From Typhlomys cinereus (taxonomy: Eukaryota; Chordata; Mammalia; Rodentia; Platacanthomyidae): a stretch of DNA of 64,000 bases. The stretch is taken from the NCBI GenBank assembly GCA_023101885.1, contig JALPQD010000005.1, positions 4,991,819-5,055,818 of the forward strand. Reading direction: 5' to 3'. A program made the position numbers and the translations under genes. Below, piece after piece: positions 10,937-21,689 of this stretch; the first letter of the stretch is position 1, and the number at the start of each line of letters is the position of its first letter. The notes below the pieces were generated by a model that was not told the DNA's origin, did not search any database, and saw only the letters and a program-made list of their open reading frames with translations.

Positions 10937-11824
10937 GAATATCACCATATCAATTAGATACACTCCAGAAGACTTGCTTAAGACTTGTCTTCAGTACTAA
11001 TTCTTCACAAATGTGTCCCCAGCTCAGCCTTCAATTGTCATTTTGACACCTGTTCATGTAACTAGGGCAGTATGCTTTCCCTCTCTCTGGAAACTTCCTT
11101 TTCCATGTGCCTGAGCTTGGCAGTCCTTCCTGTGAGACGGCCTAATCTCTCAGTGTTCCGGTTTTTCTATCAGGAAGATTCCCTCAGTTGGGAAAAGGAA
11201 ATCTAAAATGAATTTGGATCTTCCCTCTCACTGACCCATCTTGGAATGGCTGTTAGACTCCTGTTGTAAGCCTTGCGATACCTTATTTGTTCATTTGTTT
11301 TTTCTTTATAAAACAGGCATAGGTGATGCTTCGGAATAAACATTCATTTTCTGGTGCTGCGCAATTAGATAAGAGTCACATACACATGGTAATTGTCAGT
11401 GCCTGTGCTTCCTGGTGATACTTCGATCGCTCTTCCGGGTTCAGCACAAGCTCTCGCCTTGTAAGCCTTTCCTGGAATCTATTTGTCTACTTGGCCCATG
11501 GCTGGTCATACCTCTCTGATTTTGACCAATGAAATTTCATAAAACATTTGTCTATGTTTTCATCTCTTATGCTAGTTTGGATTCCTTTGAGTTCAGGGAC
11601 TATTTTTTTTTTTTTAAATCTACTCCAACCTGGCATAAATTGGTACTTTAATATGTACATACCGACTGATTGTTTGAATATTCACACACTGTTATTGGTA
11701 AATAAGACCACGTCTCACCGAATTTTGAGTAATGCACAACTGCTGGTATGACTACTTGATAATGTTTATTTGGTATGGTTTATTTCAAGCTTTCCAATCC
11801 CCCCTCTTCCCCTTCACTCCCCTG

Positions 11825-11825
<1 letters not shown>

Positions 11826-11873
<48 letters not shown>
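11826..11873. repeat. (CA)n microsatellite
   Basis: About 24 uninterrupted CA units. Confidence 0.97.
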
Positions 11874-11877
<4 letters not shown>

Positions 11878-12069
11878 TTGAGGGCTCATTGATCCGCTCC
11901 ATGCACACAAAACCTTAGGAGGTCTTCTCCATTGTTTTTAAGGGAGAAAATGGTTATTATCTTATTATTCTGGCTTGCTGTTCCGGAGGAAATAGAATCC
12001 ATCCAGGTGGGGAACTCAAGGTGGCAGGCAAAGAAGGCGTTGAAAGAGAGAGAGAGAGAGGTCTTATCT

Positions 12070-12180
12070 TTTTTAAACACATGAAATGTGATTATTACAA
12101 TTTTGCAGATAGAGTAACAGAAGCTCCCAGGAGTTAAATAGCACACTCAAGTTACATGGCTAGTGAGAGATGTGTACATG
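12070..12180 (+). mobile_element. MIR-like ancient SINE
   Basis: Contains ttacaattttgcagatagag, taacagaagctcccaggagt and ttacatggctagtgagagat in the order expected of a MIR core. Confidence 0.5.
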
Positions 12181-12317
12181 TATTTGTGCTTCAACAGAAA
12201 ACTCTGCATTTCCTGGAGGAGAGGAGACCTGCTGGATTATGTGCTTCCTGATTTTTACAGTTTGAGCCATTTTATAGCCCTGTATAAATATACACGTGTG
12301 TTTTTCTAATATATATT

Positions 12318-12440
12318 AGAGAGAGAGAGAGAGAGAGATGGGGTTCACTAGATAGCCTAGGCTCTCCTGGCGCTCAAAGTCTTTCTGCTTGAGCTTCCTG
12401 GATACTGTTAATACAGGCCCCACCATGACCAGCTTTAGAA
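12318..12440 (-). mobile_element. (GA)n plus B1-like SINE fragment, minus orientation
   Basis: (GA)n at 12318-12338 is followed by cactagatagcctaggctct, ctggcgctcaaagtctttct and aatacaggccccaccatgac, a degenerate B1 in reverse. Confidence 0.55.
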
Positions 12441-12444
12441 ACAT

Positions 12445-13250
12445 ATCTCTTTCAGATTCTTTTCAAAACAGGTCACACGATAGGTTAAACAATCTTCCAA
12501 AGTCCCTTGCTGAATGAGTTAAGTAAAATCATTAATACTTCTCTTTGTGTCACAGTCATAATTTTTAGGTTTTTTTTTTTTTTTTCCTGAAAACCATCTT
12601 TCAACAGAGATACAACTGGAATGTGCCTTGAATGCTGACTGACTTCAAGGTACATTTCTCTGGCTCAAAGATTTCCATCATGCTGCCCATTTCTGCTGGG
12701 GAAACTTCTTCAAAAGCAGAGCTTTGAGGTCTATTTCCAGATTTTTGTTTATGAGGCTTTCATTCTGTATTCTTCATTTTCCACAAGACTCTGAAAAACA
12801 CCTATGGCTTTGAACATCTATCTCTATGATATTGCTTTCTGAGCAGGGAAAAAAAATAAAATTCTTGTGCAAAGCAATTGGTATACTTGTTCAAACTCTA
12901 GACAGAGTGAAGGGGGGAAGAGAGACAACTTATCTTCGGGAACCTGTAAATTTCAGAGAGTGGTACAGTATTCCACTTGGACCTTATGATAACTAGGGAA
13001 GATGTGGCATGGAAATATGACAGGAAGACATCTTGTGTGTGGCAGGAGGTGGAGAAGGGGGGTCAGCAAGAGTGAAGAAAAAATGGAAAAAGAGATTTTT
13101 TTAAGTGACTAGTAGCTGGATTTGGTGGGCTGAGCTGAGGTCTGAGTGGAGCATGAAGAATTATTACCTAGAGGTAGGTTTGAGCTACAGTGGAGAATGT
13201 TCATGACTACATTGATATGCTGGGCCGCGAGAGCAGTAAAGGCTGATGAA
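12445..13250. other. Unclassified intergenic DNA
   Basis: Mostly unique AT-rich sequence with no gene or clear repeat recognised. Confidence 0.4.
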
Positions 13251-13254
13251 TGTA

Positions 13255-13375
13255 GCACACTTAGTACAGGGCGCTACACCCCTGAAATCCTATGCTTGGG
13301 AGGGAGGTGGAGGCAGGATCGAAAGTTCAGGGTCACCTGTGGCTGCATGGTGAATTCTGGGGCAGGTGGCGTATG
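13255..13375 (+). mobile_element. B1-like SINE fragment
   Basis: Contains acacccctgaaatcctatgc, ttgggagggaggtggaggca and gttcagggtcacctgtggct. Confidence 0.5.
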
Positions 13376-13599
13376 CAAGGAAAGAAAAAAGTAAGAAGTT
13401 TTGCCTTGAGTTGCAAGCATGAAAAGGGAACCAATAGCCAGTCAGAAGAATTCTCAATATATATAGGCAAATGAGAAACAAAGATATGAGAACTTAAGGA
13501 TTTGACATCTCTTGTATGAATAATGAAAAATTGTTCCCTTGGTTTTCTTTCTTTTTTTTGTGGGGGGGGGTGTTCTGTGACTTTTTTCTTTTTTTAAAT

Positions 13600-13685
13600 T
13601 CCCCTCCTCGTACCATGGCCTAAACTCAGGTCTTTGTACTTGCTAGGCAAATGCTCTATTACTGAGCTCATATCCAACCCCCAAA
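13600..13685 (-). mobile_element. ID-like SINE, minus orientation
   Basis: Reads ctaaactcaggtctttgtac, ttgctaggcaaatgctctat and tactgagctcatatccaacc, the reverse of a tRNA-Ala-derived ID element. Confidence 0.6.
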
Positions 13686-13689
13686 GAAT

Positions 13690-14465
13690 GCATATTCGCA
13701 GAGATCTGCTGTATATAAAGTGTGACACTCAGTGCTGGGAGCAGATGCACAGGAAATTATCTTGGCACCATGCCTGGGAGACATCAGAGGTGAAAGATGT
13801 GCCCAGGCCTACGCTTAGCGAAGGATGGCGTACGGACTAAACCTGGTAAATCAGTGTGAAAGATGCACCCTGAGGAGAATTGCCTGGATTTGGTGTGTGC
13901 TTTTGGATAGAGTTAAGGAGTCCAGGCATGAGGTTTCTGATCTGCGTGACGAGAGGCACAAAGATCCTGTAAGGAAGGAAGAGCGTGGAGAGGGGCGATG
14001 ACGTGCTGTGTATTTTACTACATTTGAAGGACCTGGGAAACTGTGGTAGGACTCTAGGAATATAGATCCAGGGTCCCCGAGAGTCCTCACTAGCCTTTGT
14101 ATGGGTGGAACCGCTGTCGCATGCGGGGTGGTGTGGGGAAACGAGGTTAAGCCCAAGCTGACATAAGGTGAGGCCATCCGGAGTAGGAGGAAATGAACTG
14201 AATCAAAGGTGAATTGCAAAATACAGAGCTAGGTAGCAGCGTCAAAAAGCCTATGGGTTCTCGGGTCCTCGGACGCTCTGAGACAAAAAGCCCTGAGGCC
14301 AGGGGATTTGGCAAGAGCTTATTGAGAAATGAGTGGAATGCGGTGGGTCAGACAGACCTTTTCTTTCTCTGTGCAGCTTGTGCGTGGGGGGTATGCTCAC
14401 CCACAGAGGCATGTGGAAGCCAAAGGTCATTGCTGAGAGTGCCTGTCCTCTGTCTTCACCTTAGT
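13690..14465. other. Unclassified intergenic DNA
   Basis: Moderate-GC unique sequence. A 122-codon minus-strand and a 146-codon plus-strand open frame occur, but neither resembles a known protein and no splice or promoter context supports them. Confidence 0.4.
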
Positions 14466-14469
14466 TTTA

Positions 14470-14683
14470 TTTATTCAGTCATTCATTTATTATTTGTTTG
14501 TTTGTTTTTTGAGTCTCTTACAGAACTAAGAGTTTGCTGTAAACCAGAGTGGCGGGCCAGTGAGCCCTTGGGGACTGACCTGGTTTTGCCCTCCTCCAGC
14601 ACTGGGGGTAGAGAGATGGAGTTCACCACCTCCGGCTTTATACATGGGCCCTAGGATTCGAATTCAGGTCTTAATGCTTGCAC
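14470..14683 (-). mobile_element. B4-like SINE, 3'-proximal part (interrupted by an LTR)
   Basis: Contains ttgagtctcttacagaacta, tgtaaaccagagtggcgggc, cagtgagcccttggggactg, tttatacatgggccctagga and ttcgaattcaggtcttaatg, then gcttgcac, where the LTR begins. The remainder of the same SINE resumes at about 15113. Confidence 0.6.
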
Positions 14684-15112
14684 GTGTTGTATGATGTTGT
14701 CCTTCGGAACAAAGGCCTCCATTTTGTCCAAGACTCTTAAGATCGTACCTGCTGACTGTTGATGTTCCCTTGGAGACAGAGGGTTTTAGGAGGGGCCCAA
14801 CAATGTGCCCTCAGACCTGAGGTTGGGAAGTACCCCAGAGTATACAGGCTGAGGAAGGTTAATTGAGGTTCTATCTAGGTAGCTATGGGGAACCATCGGC
14901 CCTGCTATGGTCAGCTGCCTTTGAATTTGCCCTGTTCCCGTTAGTAGCCCTCACTCCTGCCCCTGTAAGTAAGCCTAATAAACTCGCTGGCTTGCCAAGT
15001 CGGACCTGGAGTCATTGTTACTTTGGTTTGTTGTGGAACTCTTCTCTGGGGTGCAAAGATGGTTGTATGTCGTGTCTTCCCAGGAAAAGCGTTCACGCAA
15101 TACCACACAGTA
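14684..15112 (+). mobile_element. Solo LTR-like element, gammaretrovirus/ERV1 style, plus orientation
   Basis: Starts near TGTTGTATGATG and ends near ataccacaca, so TG...CA ends are plausible. It carries aagcctaataaactcgctgg (polyadenylation signal at about 14972-14980) followed by a U5-like segment. No internal retroviral coding is present. The element sits inside a B4-like SINE. Confidence 0.55.
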
Positions 15113-15155
15113 TTCACAGCAAGCACTTTACCTGCTGAGTCCCCTCCCTAGTGCC
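15113..15155 (-). mobile_element. B4-like SINE, head part after the LTR
   Basis: cacagcaagcactttacctg followed by ctgagtcccctccct is the expected continuation of the B4 fragment that stops at 14683. Confidence 0.55.
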
Positions 15156-16595
15156 TACATTGCTTGGCGAAGAACTACTTTTATGGAATGGGGTCCATTT
15201 GCAAGAGCTCCGTTAGGTGGGCAATAAAGGCCCATAGTGTTTAAGCAATGGAAGATACTCATTCAAGTCCCACGTAGGGAACAAGAGGCGGGGAGAATGG
15301 AGCTCGGAGGAGGGATTCATAATGCATCAGGAGAACCCCTTAACCTTTGAGAAAGCTGGAGAGACTCTAGATGAAGGCTTGAACTCCAGGTTAAGGTTAT
15401 GAAGCAGCACAGGGCCATCAATTAGCTCTTTGTGTTTTATTTATTTCCTTACAATCAAAGCATCATTGGTTTTTACCGCTGTAATGCTCATTACAAACTA
15501 AAGATAAACCCACATCTAAATTATTCAGGAGGCCTGTGGTTTTGAATTTCAGTTCTGCTAACTCATCCCCTTCTTCCCAAATCAATATGACAAATGTTGG
15601 CTCTAAATCTGGGTGTTTCTGGAAATTGGTTATAGTTACTTATAGCATCTATCGGATTGCCAGCAACGAGCGTTTACACAACTGTTTCCAAGGGCTTCTT
15701 TGTGTGCTAATAATGTGCATTGGTTTCTGGAAGAATGAATAACTTGGATTTAAGGTAAAGCCAAATGAAGTTGTGTTCCGTTCACCGCTCTGTAGATGTA
15801 CTGGGGTATGACTTTTCCCCTCTGTTCATGAAGTGTAGTGTGTGCGCGAAAGTGTTCAGAGCAAATCCTGGTAGCTGCTCAAGCTTCGTCAGGTACAGGA
15901 CTTCACATACAGACTCCAGTTCTTCTTTGGAAGAACTGCTGAATGAAAGACAAATACCTTTCTTCCATGAGTGGGAGATCCGCACTTGTTCAAGAAAACT
16001 GGACTTTGGGTATAGGTGGGACTGCGTTCACTTCTGACATCAGGAACCATTTGCTTTCTTATTCCTTCCAGTCCAGGGCAGGCTACTGAGCAGGATCCCT
16101 GTGGGGACGGGGCTGAGGAACAAAGGTGATTGGTGGGTCGGAGTTGCTCTAATGCACACACTAAATGCTGTGTTACCAGTATGGAGTCCCAGGTGGCTCC
16201 ACCCAGTTCTCAGGGGCTGGACTCACTTCCTGGCCACGCAGAGAGGTGGAGACCCACTGCAGGTCTTATCCTATCTGAAAACTGGCTATTCCCAGATCTG
16301 CGTTCTGAAGACCTCGAATTGTCTGTGCAAGTGGTAAGGGGATAAAGAGTTTCTTAGTAACAGCAAAAGAAATAATTTCTATCTTTAAAAATTATGATAT
16401 TTATCTCTGTTTTTGTGGAAATCTGTGTTTGTGAACTTCTTTTATTTGGTTGGAGGAAGGACTAGTAGATGGAATTAAATTTCCTTTCCCTGATTTCATA
16501 CTATAGTTTCTAATATAATACATCCTGTACAGGATATTAGTAATTTAAAATTTCCCTTATTCCAAAATCAATTATTACGCTAACACTCTGTGATA
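15156..16595. other. Unclassified intergenic DNA, mostly unique
   Basis: No repeat is recognised over most of this 1.4 kb. Open frames at 15765-16037 and 16101-16345 are short and unlike known proteins. About 15420-15520 is AT-rich with aatgctcattacaaacta. Confidence 0.4.
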
Positions 16596-16599
16596 TTAT

Positions 16600-16768
16600 A
16601 AATTTTATTTACTTATTAACGAGAGACAGAGACAGAGAGAGAGAGAACTCGTGCATGAGGTGGAGGTCAAAGGACATCTTTTTAAGTCAGTTCTCTCCTT
16701 CTGCCATGCGGGCTTCTGGGATTTGTGAGCAGGTGCCTTACCTGCTGATCAATCTCACTGACCTTATT
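16600..16768 (-). mobile_element. B3-like SINE, minus orientation
   Basis: Contains cgagagacagagacagagag, aggtggaggtcaaaggacat, gtcagttctctccttctgcc and gcaggtgccttacctgctga. Confidence 0.65.
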
Positions 16769-16769
16769 T

Positions 16770-17370
16770 TGGGCATTCTAGTGCATATTATACTTGCAAG
16801 GTTTGCTGGCATTTACTTATAATGGTCTTTCAAAAATAATTTTTTAATTCTGTATTTTCTACCAAGAAGAAATTTTGAATTTTCAGCTTAGAGTAATTGT
16901 AGGAAATAAACACCTCCAGGCATTGCCCCCTGTCTGTCCCCTCACAGACAACCCCTTTTAAACAACCTCTGTTCAAATAAAAGGGATGCTAGTGATAGAT
17001 AACAGGATAAAAGTGTAACACATTTAGAGAATAAAATAGATATTCTTATGTCCGACTAACAAGTATCACAAAGATGGAACAGAGAAAACGGAAGGGAGGA
17101 AACTGGCAAGGAAATAAAGAAAATGTCGATAGGGTAGAATCCGCTCTGGGTTCAACAGAGTTGATGATAAAAGAAACTCCTTAGATATATCGCTGGAAAG
17201 TGCAGATTCCGAAGGATGATGGGAAGACAAGTAAGACCTGGAAAGGCATGGGTCCCTTCTGCAGCAACGGCGAACTGGAAGGTAGTGGACGGATGAATCT
17301 GTGGGGAAGCGAGCTTCAAGCTGTCTATACGATCAGCCAGGAATAAGAACACAACACAGACATTTTCAAG
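16770..17370. other. Unclassified intergenic DNA
   Basis: AT-rich to neutral unique-looking sequence with no gene recognised. Confidence 0.4.
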
Positions 17371-17371
17371 G

Positions 17372-17645
17372 CTGGAGAGATGACTCAGAGGTTAAAGCCT
17401 TTGCTTCAAAAGCGAAAGGACCCGAGTTCAGATCTGGCTAAGCTGATATGGTGGTGCTTGTAATTTAGCCCTGGAAAGCAGAGCCTCAGAGACCCCAGAG
17501 CAAAAGCAAATAAGAAGAGCAACCCAGGATGTTCATGATGCTACCCTTGGGCTCCACAGGCACACACACTCAAGTACCCTCATGTGCACATGCCCGAACA
17601 CAGGTGCACATACATACACATGCATGCATGCAAAAAAAGACATTT
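17372..17645 (+). mobile_element. tRNA-head SINE, plus orientation
   Basis: Begins ggctggagagatgactcaga, with ggacccgagttcagatctgg as the B-box region and a (CA)-rich end (cacatacatacacatgcatg). Confidence 0.85.
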
Positions 17646-17649
17646 TCAG

Positions 17650-18145
17650 ATTGTTTGCTTCCCATGTACCCCATATGTCGAAGCCCTGAGATGGTGCTTT
17701 GACAAAGTAATAGTAAATTCAGATATTAGAAAATAGTATTGATGAATATTTGATGGCTATGTTGAAGAATTTACATAAAATTTAGATTAGATGCATTATT
17801 AAAAAAAAGTGAAAGCAAGGCAAATACTAATTTCAGGAAGGAGGTATCCAAGATCAAGCTTATCACAGCAGATCACTGACTTCAGCAATGCTTTTCTGTG
17901 CTGAAGCAAACCCTAATGACTATTGGTTATGAGGGGAGCGAGGTGAGAACGTGGGAGAAGCAGTGGTGATAGTGTTTTGGAGAGGAGCTAGGTCTTCAGG
18001 GACTGTGACAAGATGTCAGAAGGAGCGTCTAGGGCTGAAAAGTCAAGAAACGTTGGTGTAAAGGCAACAGGGGTGTGAGGATTGGGGAAGCAGTGGGCGG
18101 AGGTTGAGAGATACATCTGTTGTGTGTTCTTTCCTTTTTAATAGG
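17650..18145. other. Unclassified intergenic DNA
   Basis: No gene or recognised repeat. Confidence 0.4.
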
Positions 18146-18149
18146 AATT

Positions 18150-18443
18150 CAATTTGTTTATTCATTTAAAAATTTGGGGGCACATGTGTGTCAGAGGGTA
18201 CTGTATGTGCCTGTGGAAGCCCAAGGGTGACTTCATGAATCACCCTGGATTGCTTCTACCTCTCCTTAGCTTTGCTCTGGAGTTTCCCAGGCTCTGCCTT
18301 CCAGGGTCACTGCCATTTCCACCTGGCGGTTTTTTGTTTGTTTGCTTGTTTGCTTACTTTGTTTGTTTTTTAAGTGGGATCCAAACTCAGGACCTTCTGC
18401 TTGCAAGATAGAGACTTAACTCCTGAGCCATCTTTCCAGCCTC
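18150..18443 (-). mobile_element. tRNA-head SINE, minus orientation
   Basis: Contains gtgtcagagggtactgtatg, gaatcaccctggattgcttc, gtgggatccaaactcaggac and the head complement ctgagccatctttccagcct, with a (TTTG)n-like insertion at about 18330-18370. Confidence 0.85.
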
Positions 18444-18764
18444 CTTGGGGTGTGTTCTGAGACTTTGAGGACTACTTAAATTTTCACCTCCCTGACCTCT
18501 CTCTCTCTCTCTCTCTTTTTTTTTTTTTTTTTTTACTAAATTTTACTAGTACTAAATTTTACTAAAAAAGCAAATAAAACAAAACAATACATGCAGATTT
18601 TGGGGGGATCACATAAGGTAAGGGGGGGCACAACAGGTGTCAGAAGCTGGCCCACCCAGAAAGAACATTCGTTAATGTCTTGACATAGTGTCTTCCCGTT
18701 CGGAAATTGAAAGCACTTCTAAATGTTCCTAAAATATTAAAAAATTCTTCTAAAACATTTTTAT

Positions 18765-18882
18765 TTGTTTTTTGATAATTTCATGCGAGTATATAATGTG
18801 CCTGGATCACATCCTTGCATTCTTTTCCACTCCCCTTGAAACCTCTATCTAGTCTCTCTCCCACCTTCATGTGTAAAAGTTC
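18765..18882. mobile_element. L1 (Lx-like) fragment
   Basis: Contains tttgataatttcatgcgagt, acatccttgcattcttttcc, ctatctagtctctctcccac and cttcatgtg, as in the longer copy at 7985. Confidence 0.55.
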
Positions 18883-18884
18883 TT

Positions 18885-19085
18885 TTTAAAATTTTAACTG
18901 ATTGATTAATTTGAGAGAGAGAGAGAGAACACGAGCAAGTACATGTATGCCAGGGTACAGTTGGAGGTCAGAAGGCAACTTTCTGAAGTCAGCTCTTTTT
19001 CCACCATGTGGGCTTCTGGGGATTGAACTCAGGTCACCGGGTTTGCAAGCAGCCTCAACCTCCTGAGTCATCTCCCCAGCTCTTG
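18885..19085 (-). mobile_element. B3-like SINE, minus orientation
   Basis: Contains ttgagagagagagagagaac, ggtacagttggaggtcagaa, gtcagctctttttccaccat, gggcttctggggattgaact and ctgagtcatctccccagctc. Confidence 0.75.
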
Positions 19086-19089
19086 TGCG

Positions 19090-19610
19090 AAAGTTCTTGG
19101 TACGCTAGCTTCTAATGTAGGAAAAAGTGTGGTTATTCTTTCTTTTTAAATTAACTCCAACCTTCTCCTCTCTCCTCTCTCTTGTGTCTCTCCCTCATTC
19201 CCTTGCTCCTCCTGTGCTTCAGGAATCCCAGGCCTTGCGAGTGTTTCTAGAAACTCCCCCCCCCAACCTATATGTCCAGCTTTGACCAAACTTTCTACTT
19301 GGTGTCACTTAAGTTACTGACAGCACAGTGAGAACTGAAACGATTCTCTGAAAACTTTTATTAAAATTTTTCTTTATATTTTAGAAAGAGGTAGCTTTTG
19401 ATCTCAATTTTACTGCATTTTGGGAAAACAGATTCATGAGGAAAACCTACATCATTAAACAGAATTTATATATTTACATCTCTCTATTTTTAAAGTGTGC
19501 ATGAATACTTTGATTTTGCCGCTGTTTCCTTGACCTGTTTCTGACCCTTCACTAATGAACAATAACTAAAGATTTAAAGGTGACCAATGAAGTGTCAGTC
19601 TTTTTTTAAA
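19090..19610. other. Unclassified intergenic DNA
   Basis: AT-rich; a pyrimidine-rich segment at 19150-19215. No gene is seen. Confidence 0.4.
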
Positions 19611-19621
19611 AAAAATATTTT

Positions 19622-19840
19622 AGGGGCTAGAGAGATGACTCAAGGGTTAAATCTCTGCCTTGCAAGTAGAAAGTCCTGAGTTCAGATCCTGGATTCCATG
19701 TAGAAAACACCAGGCAGAAATGGCAGCAACCTGTACTTCTGGGCCTAAAAGGCAGAGCCTGGGAAACTCCAGTACGCTGTGATACACACACACATACACA
19801 TACCAAAAAAAAAAGAAAAAGAAAAAGAAAAAGAAAAAAA
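19622..19840 (+). mobile_element. tRNA-head SINE with (AAAAG)n tail
   Basis: Begins aggggctagagagatgactc, with gagttcagatcctggattcc, and ends in gaaaaagaaaaagaaaaaga. Confidence 0.85.
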
Positions 19841-19844
19841 TTCT

Positions 19845-19970
19845 TTATGAGAGAGAAAACATGTGTTGTGGAGGTTCAAAGACAGCTTTCAGAAAAGTCA
19901 GCCCTTCTGCCATGTTGGCTCCTGAGATGAGGCAAGTGTCTTTACCCACAAACCATCTCACTGGCCCATG
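19845..19970 (-). mobile_element. B3-like SINE, minus orientation
   Basis: Contains tatgagagagaaaacatgtg, gtggaggttcaaagacagct and aaccatctcactggcccat. Lies tail to tail with the preceding SINE. Confidence 0.65.
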
Positions 19971-20129
19971 TTACTGAAGAAGTTAAATTACATCTAAAAA
20001 ACCTCAGGAAAATATACAATTGATAAATTGTCCTAAAGCCACTTACAAAATATGTAACGTTCAAGCTGGAATGTTGTGGTAGCTCATATATGGAGGTCAG
20101 CCTGTATTAATATCAGACTCTATCTCATT

Positions 20130-20155
20130 TACTTATTAATTAATTGCGTGTGCTC

Positions 20156-20196
<41 letters not shown>

Positions 20197-20440
20197 TGTA
20201 TTAGAGGGCACCATGTGTCCCTGTGGAGGCCCAAGGATGACTTCACGGAATCATCCTGGATTGTTTCTACCTTCTTCTAGCTTCCCTCTGGGATTTCCCA
20301 GGCTCTGCCCACAAGGACCAGAAATGCAGACCAGGGCCGATTCCACCTGGCATTTTTTTGTGTGGGACCTGGGTTTGGCGGAACTCGGACCTTCTGCATG
20401 CAAGGCAGAATCTGACCCGCCAGCCATCTTTCGAGTGCGG
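20130..20440 (-). mobile_element. tRNA-head SINE, minus orientation
   Basis: (TG)n at 20158-20200, then ttagagggcaccatgtgtcc, gaatcatcctggattgtttc and a degraded head (gccagccatctttcgagtgc). Confidence 0.8.
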
Positions 20441-20444
20441 TATC

Positions 20445-21685
20445 ACTCTATCGAAAAAGAAAAAAAAAAGCTTTCAACTTTAACTGATATTTACTGAGCT
20501 CTTTTCATAACTCAATCTTTGTCCTAGATGTATTCAGTTTGTTCTATATGACCTCAAATCTTGTAGCTGGAGGACACCTTTAGAGAGGCCTAACAGGATA
20601 GAAAGGTGGGATATGGGTGATGGTGTGTTTGGCTAGTCTCAGTTATTGCTATCCGGGTTAGAGAATTATAGATATCAAAGACACACAGTGATGCGTTTAT
20701 AGGAGCAACTGATAGCCATTACTGATAAGTACAGGAGAGCGCCTGCAGAAGGCAGTATTGATACAGAGTCCTTGGATGACCTGCTGGAATCTGGCCTATC
20801 TGGACTGACCTCACAGATGTGCAAGACAGCACATGAGTACACGAAGCAGCTATGGGCCAAAGCAAACTAGTCAGGGACTATGCATGTGTCGAAGTATCTG
20901 TGATGAAACAGGTGTGGTCACCTAGCAGTGCTGCCCTGGTTAAGTATGCTCTGGGAGTCCTGGGGACAACACAGGGCCCACCTTTACAACTTCTTCTCTG
21001 TTTGCCGTTGGGTTGGACCGTATAGGTTTTGTCTTTCCCAGTCAGTAGCAGATTCCGTCACGACCCGTGTTTTCAGAAACACCTGAATTATCTTTCCATC
21101 TATACACATGAATAATTCGAGCTTCCCAGAGGACGGCGGGCTGGAGACAGAGCAGATAAATAAAACACCAGGTTCTGATTTCAGTGTGACTGCTTTCCTG
21201 TTGAATTGAACTAGGGATGCTGTCTCAGGCTGTGCCTGTAGTTTCTGGCCTAAACTGGCAGCAGATAAGTCTGTGCACAGCAGGTCAAATGTGTTAGCTT
21301 TATCAATAGGACTCCCTCACAAATAACTAACTGCCCTGCTACTAAGGGTGGTATTTACAAATGATTTAGGTTATTTAGAACTTGCTTCTTTTCAAATAAA
21401 AGGGGGGGGGGGAAGAACAATTATTATTTTTTGCAAACTGTAGTAGCTTAAATGTACCTCTTCAGCATTTTGTTTTATTCTAGCTGGTTGATTCAAGGAG
21501 TATCTCTAACAGGTCAGAAGGCAAATTCAAGGACTGAGCAACTTGGGATTCTCAGACAGTATCAAAAACTCAAACCTTATTTAAACGCTCTGACAACAGA
21601 GGGTTTCCAGAAGTAGGCGGGTTGCTACTGTATCTTTTGTATTTTTATTTTTCGTACTTGTTATTTGGATCCGTTCCAGGGCCTT
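20445..21685. other. Unique region just upstream of the CpG island
   Basis: About 1.2 kb with few recognisable repeats, flanking the putative promoter. No coding exon is seen. A G9 run lies near 21402-21411. Confidence 0.4.
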
Positions 21686-21689
21686 GGGC

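Noticed and set aside
13851..14654. 122-codon minus and 146-codon plus frames
   Set aside because: No recognised domain; the plus frame runs into a B4-like SINE.
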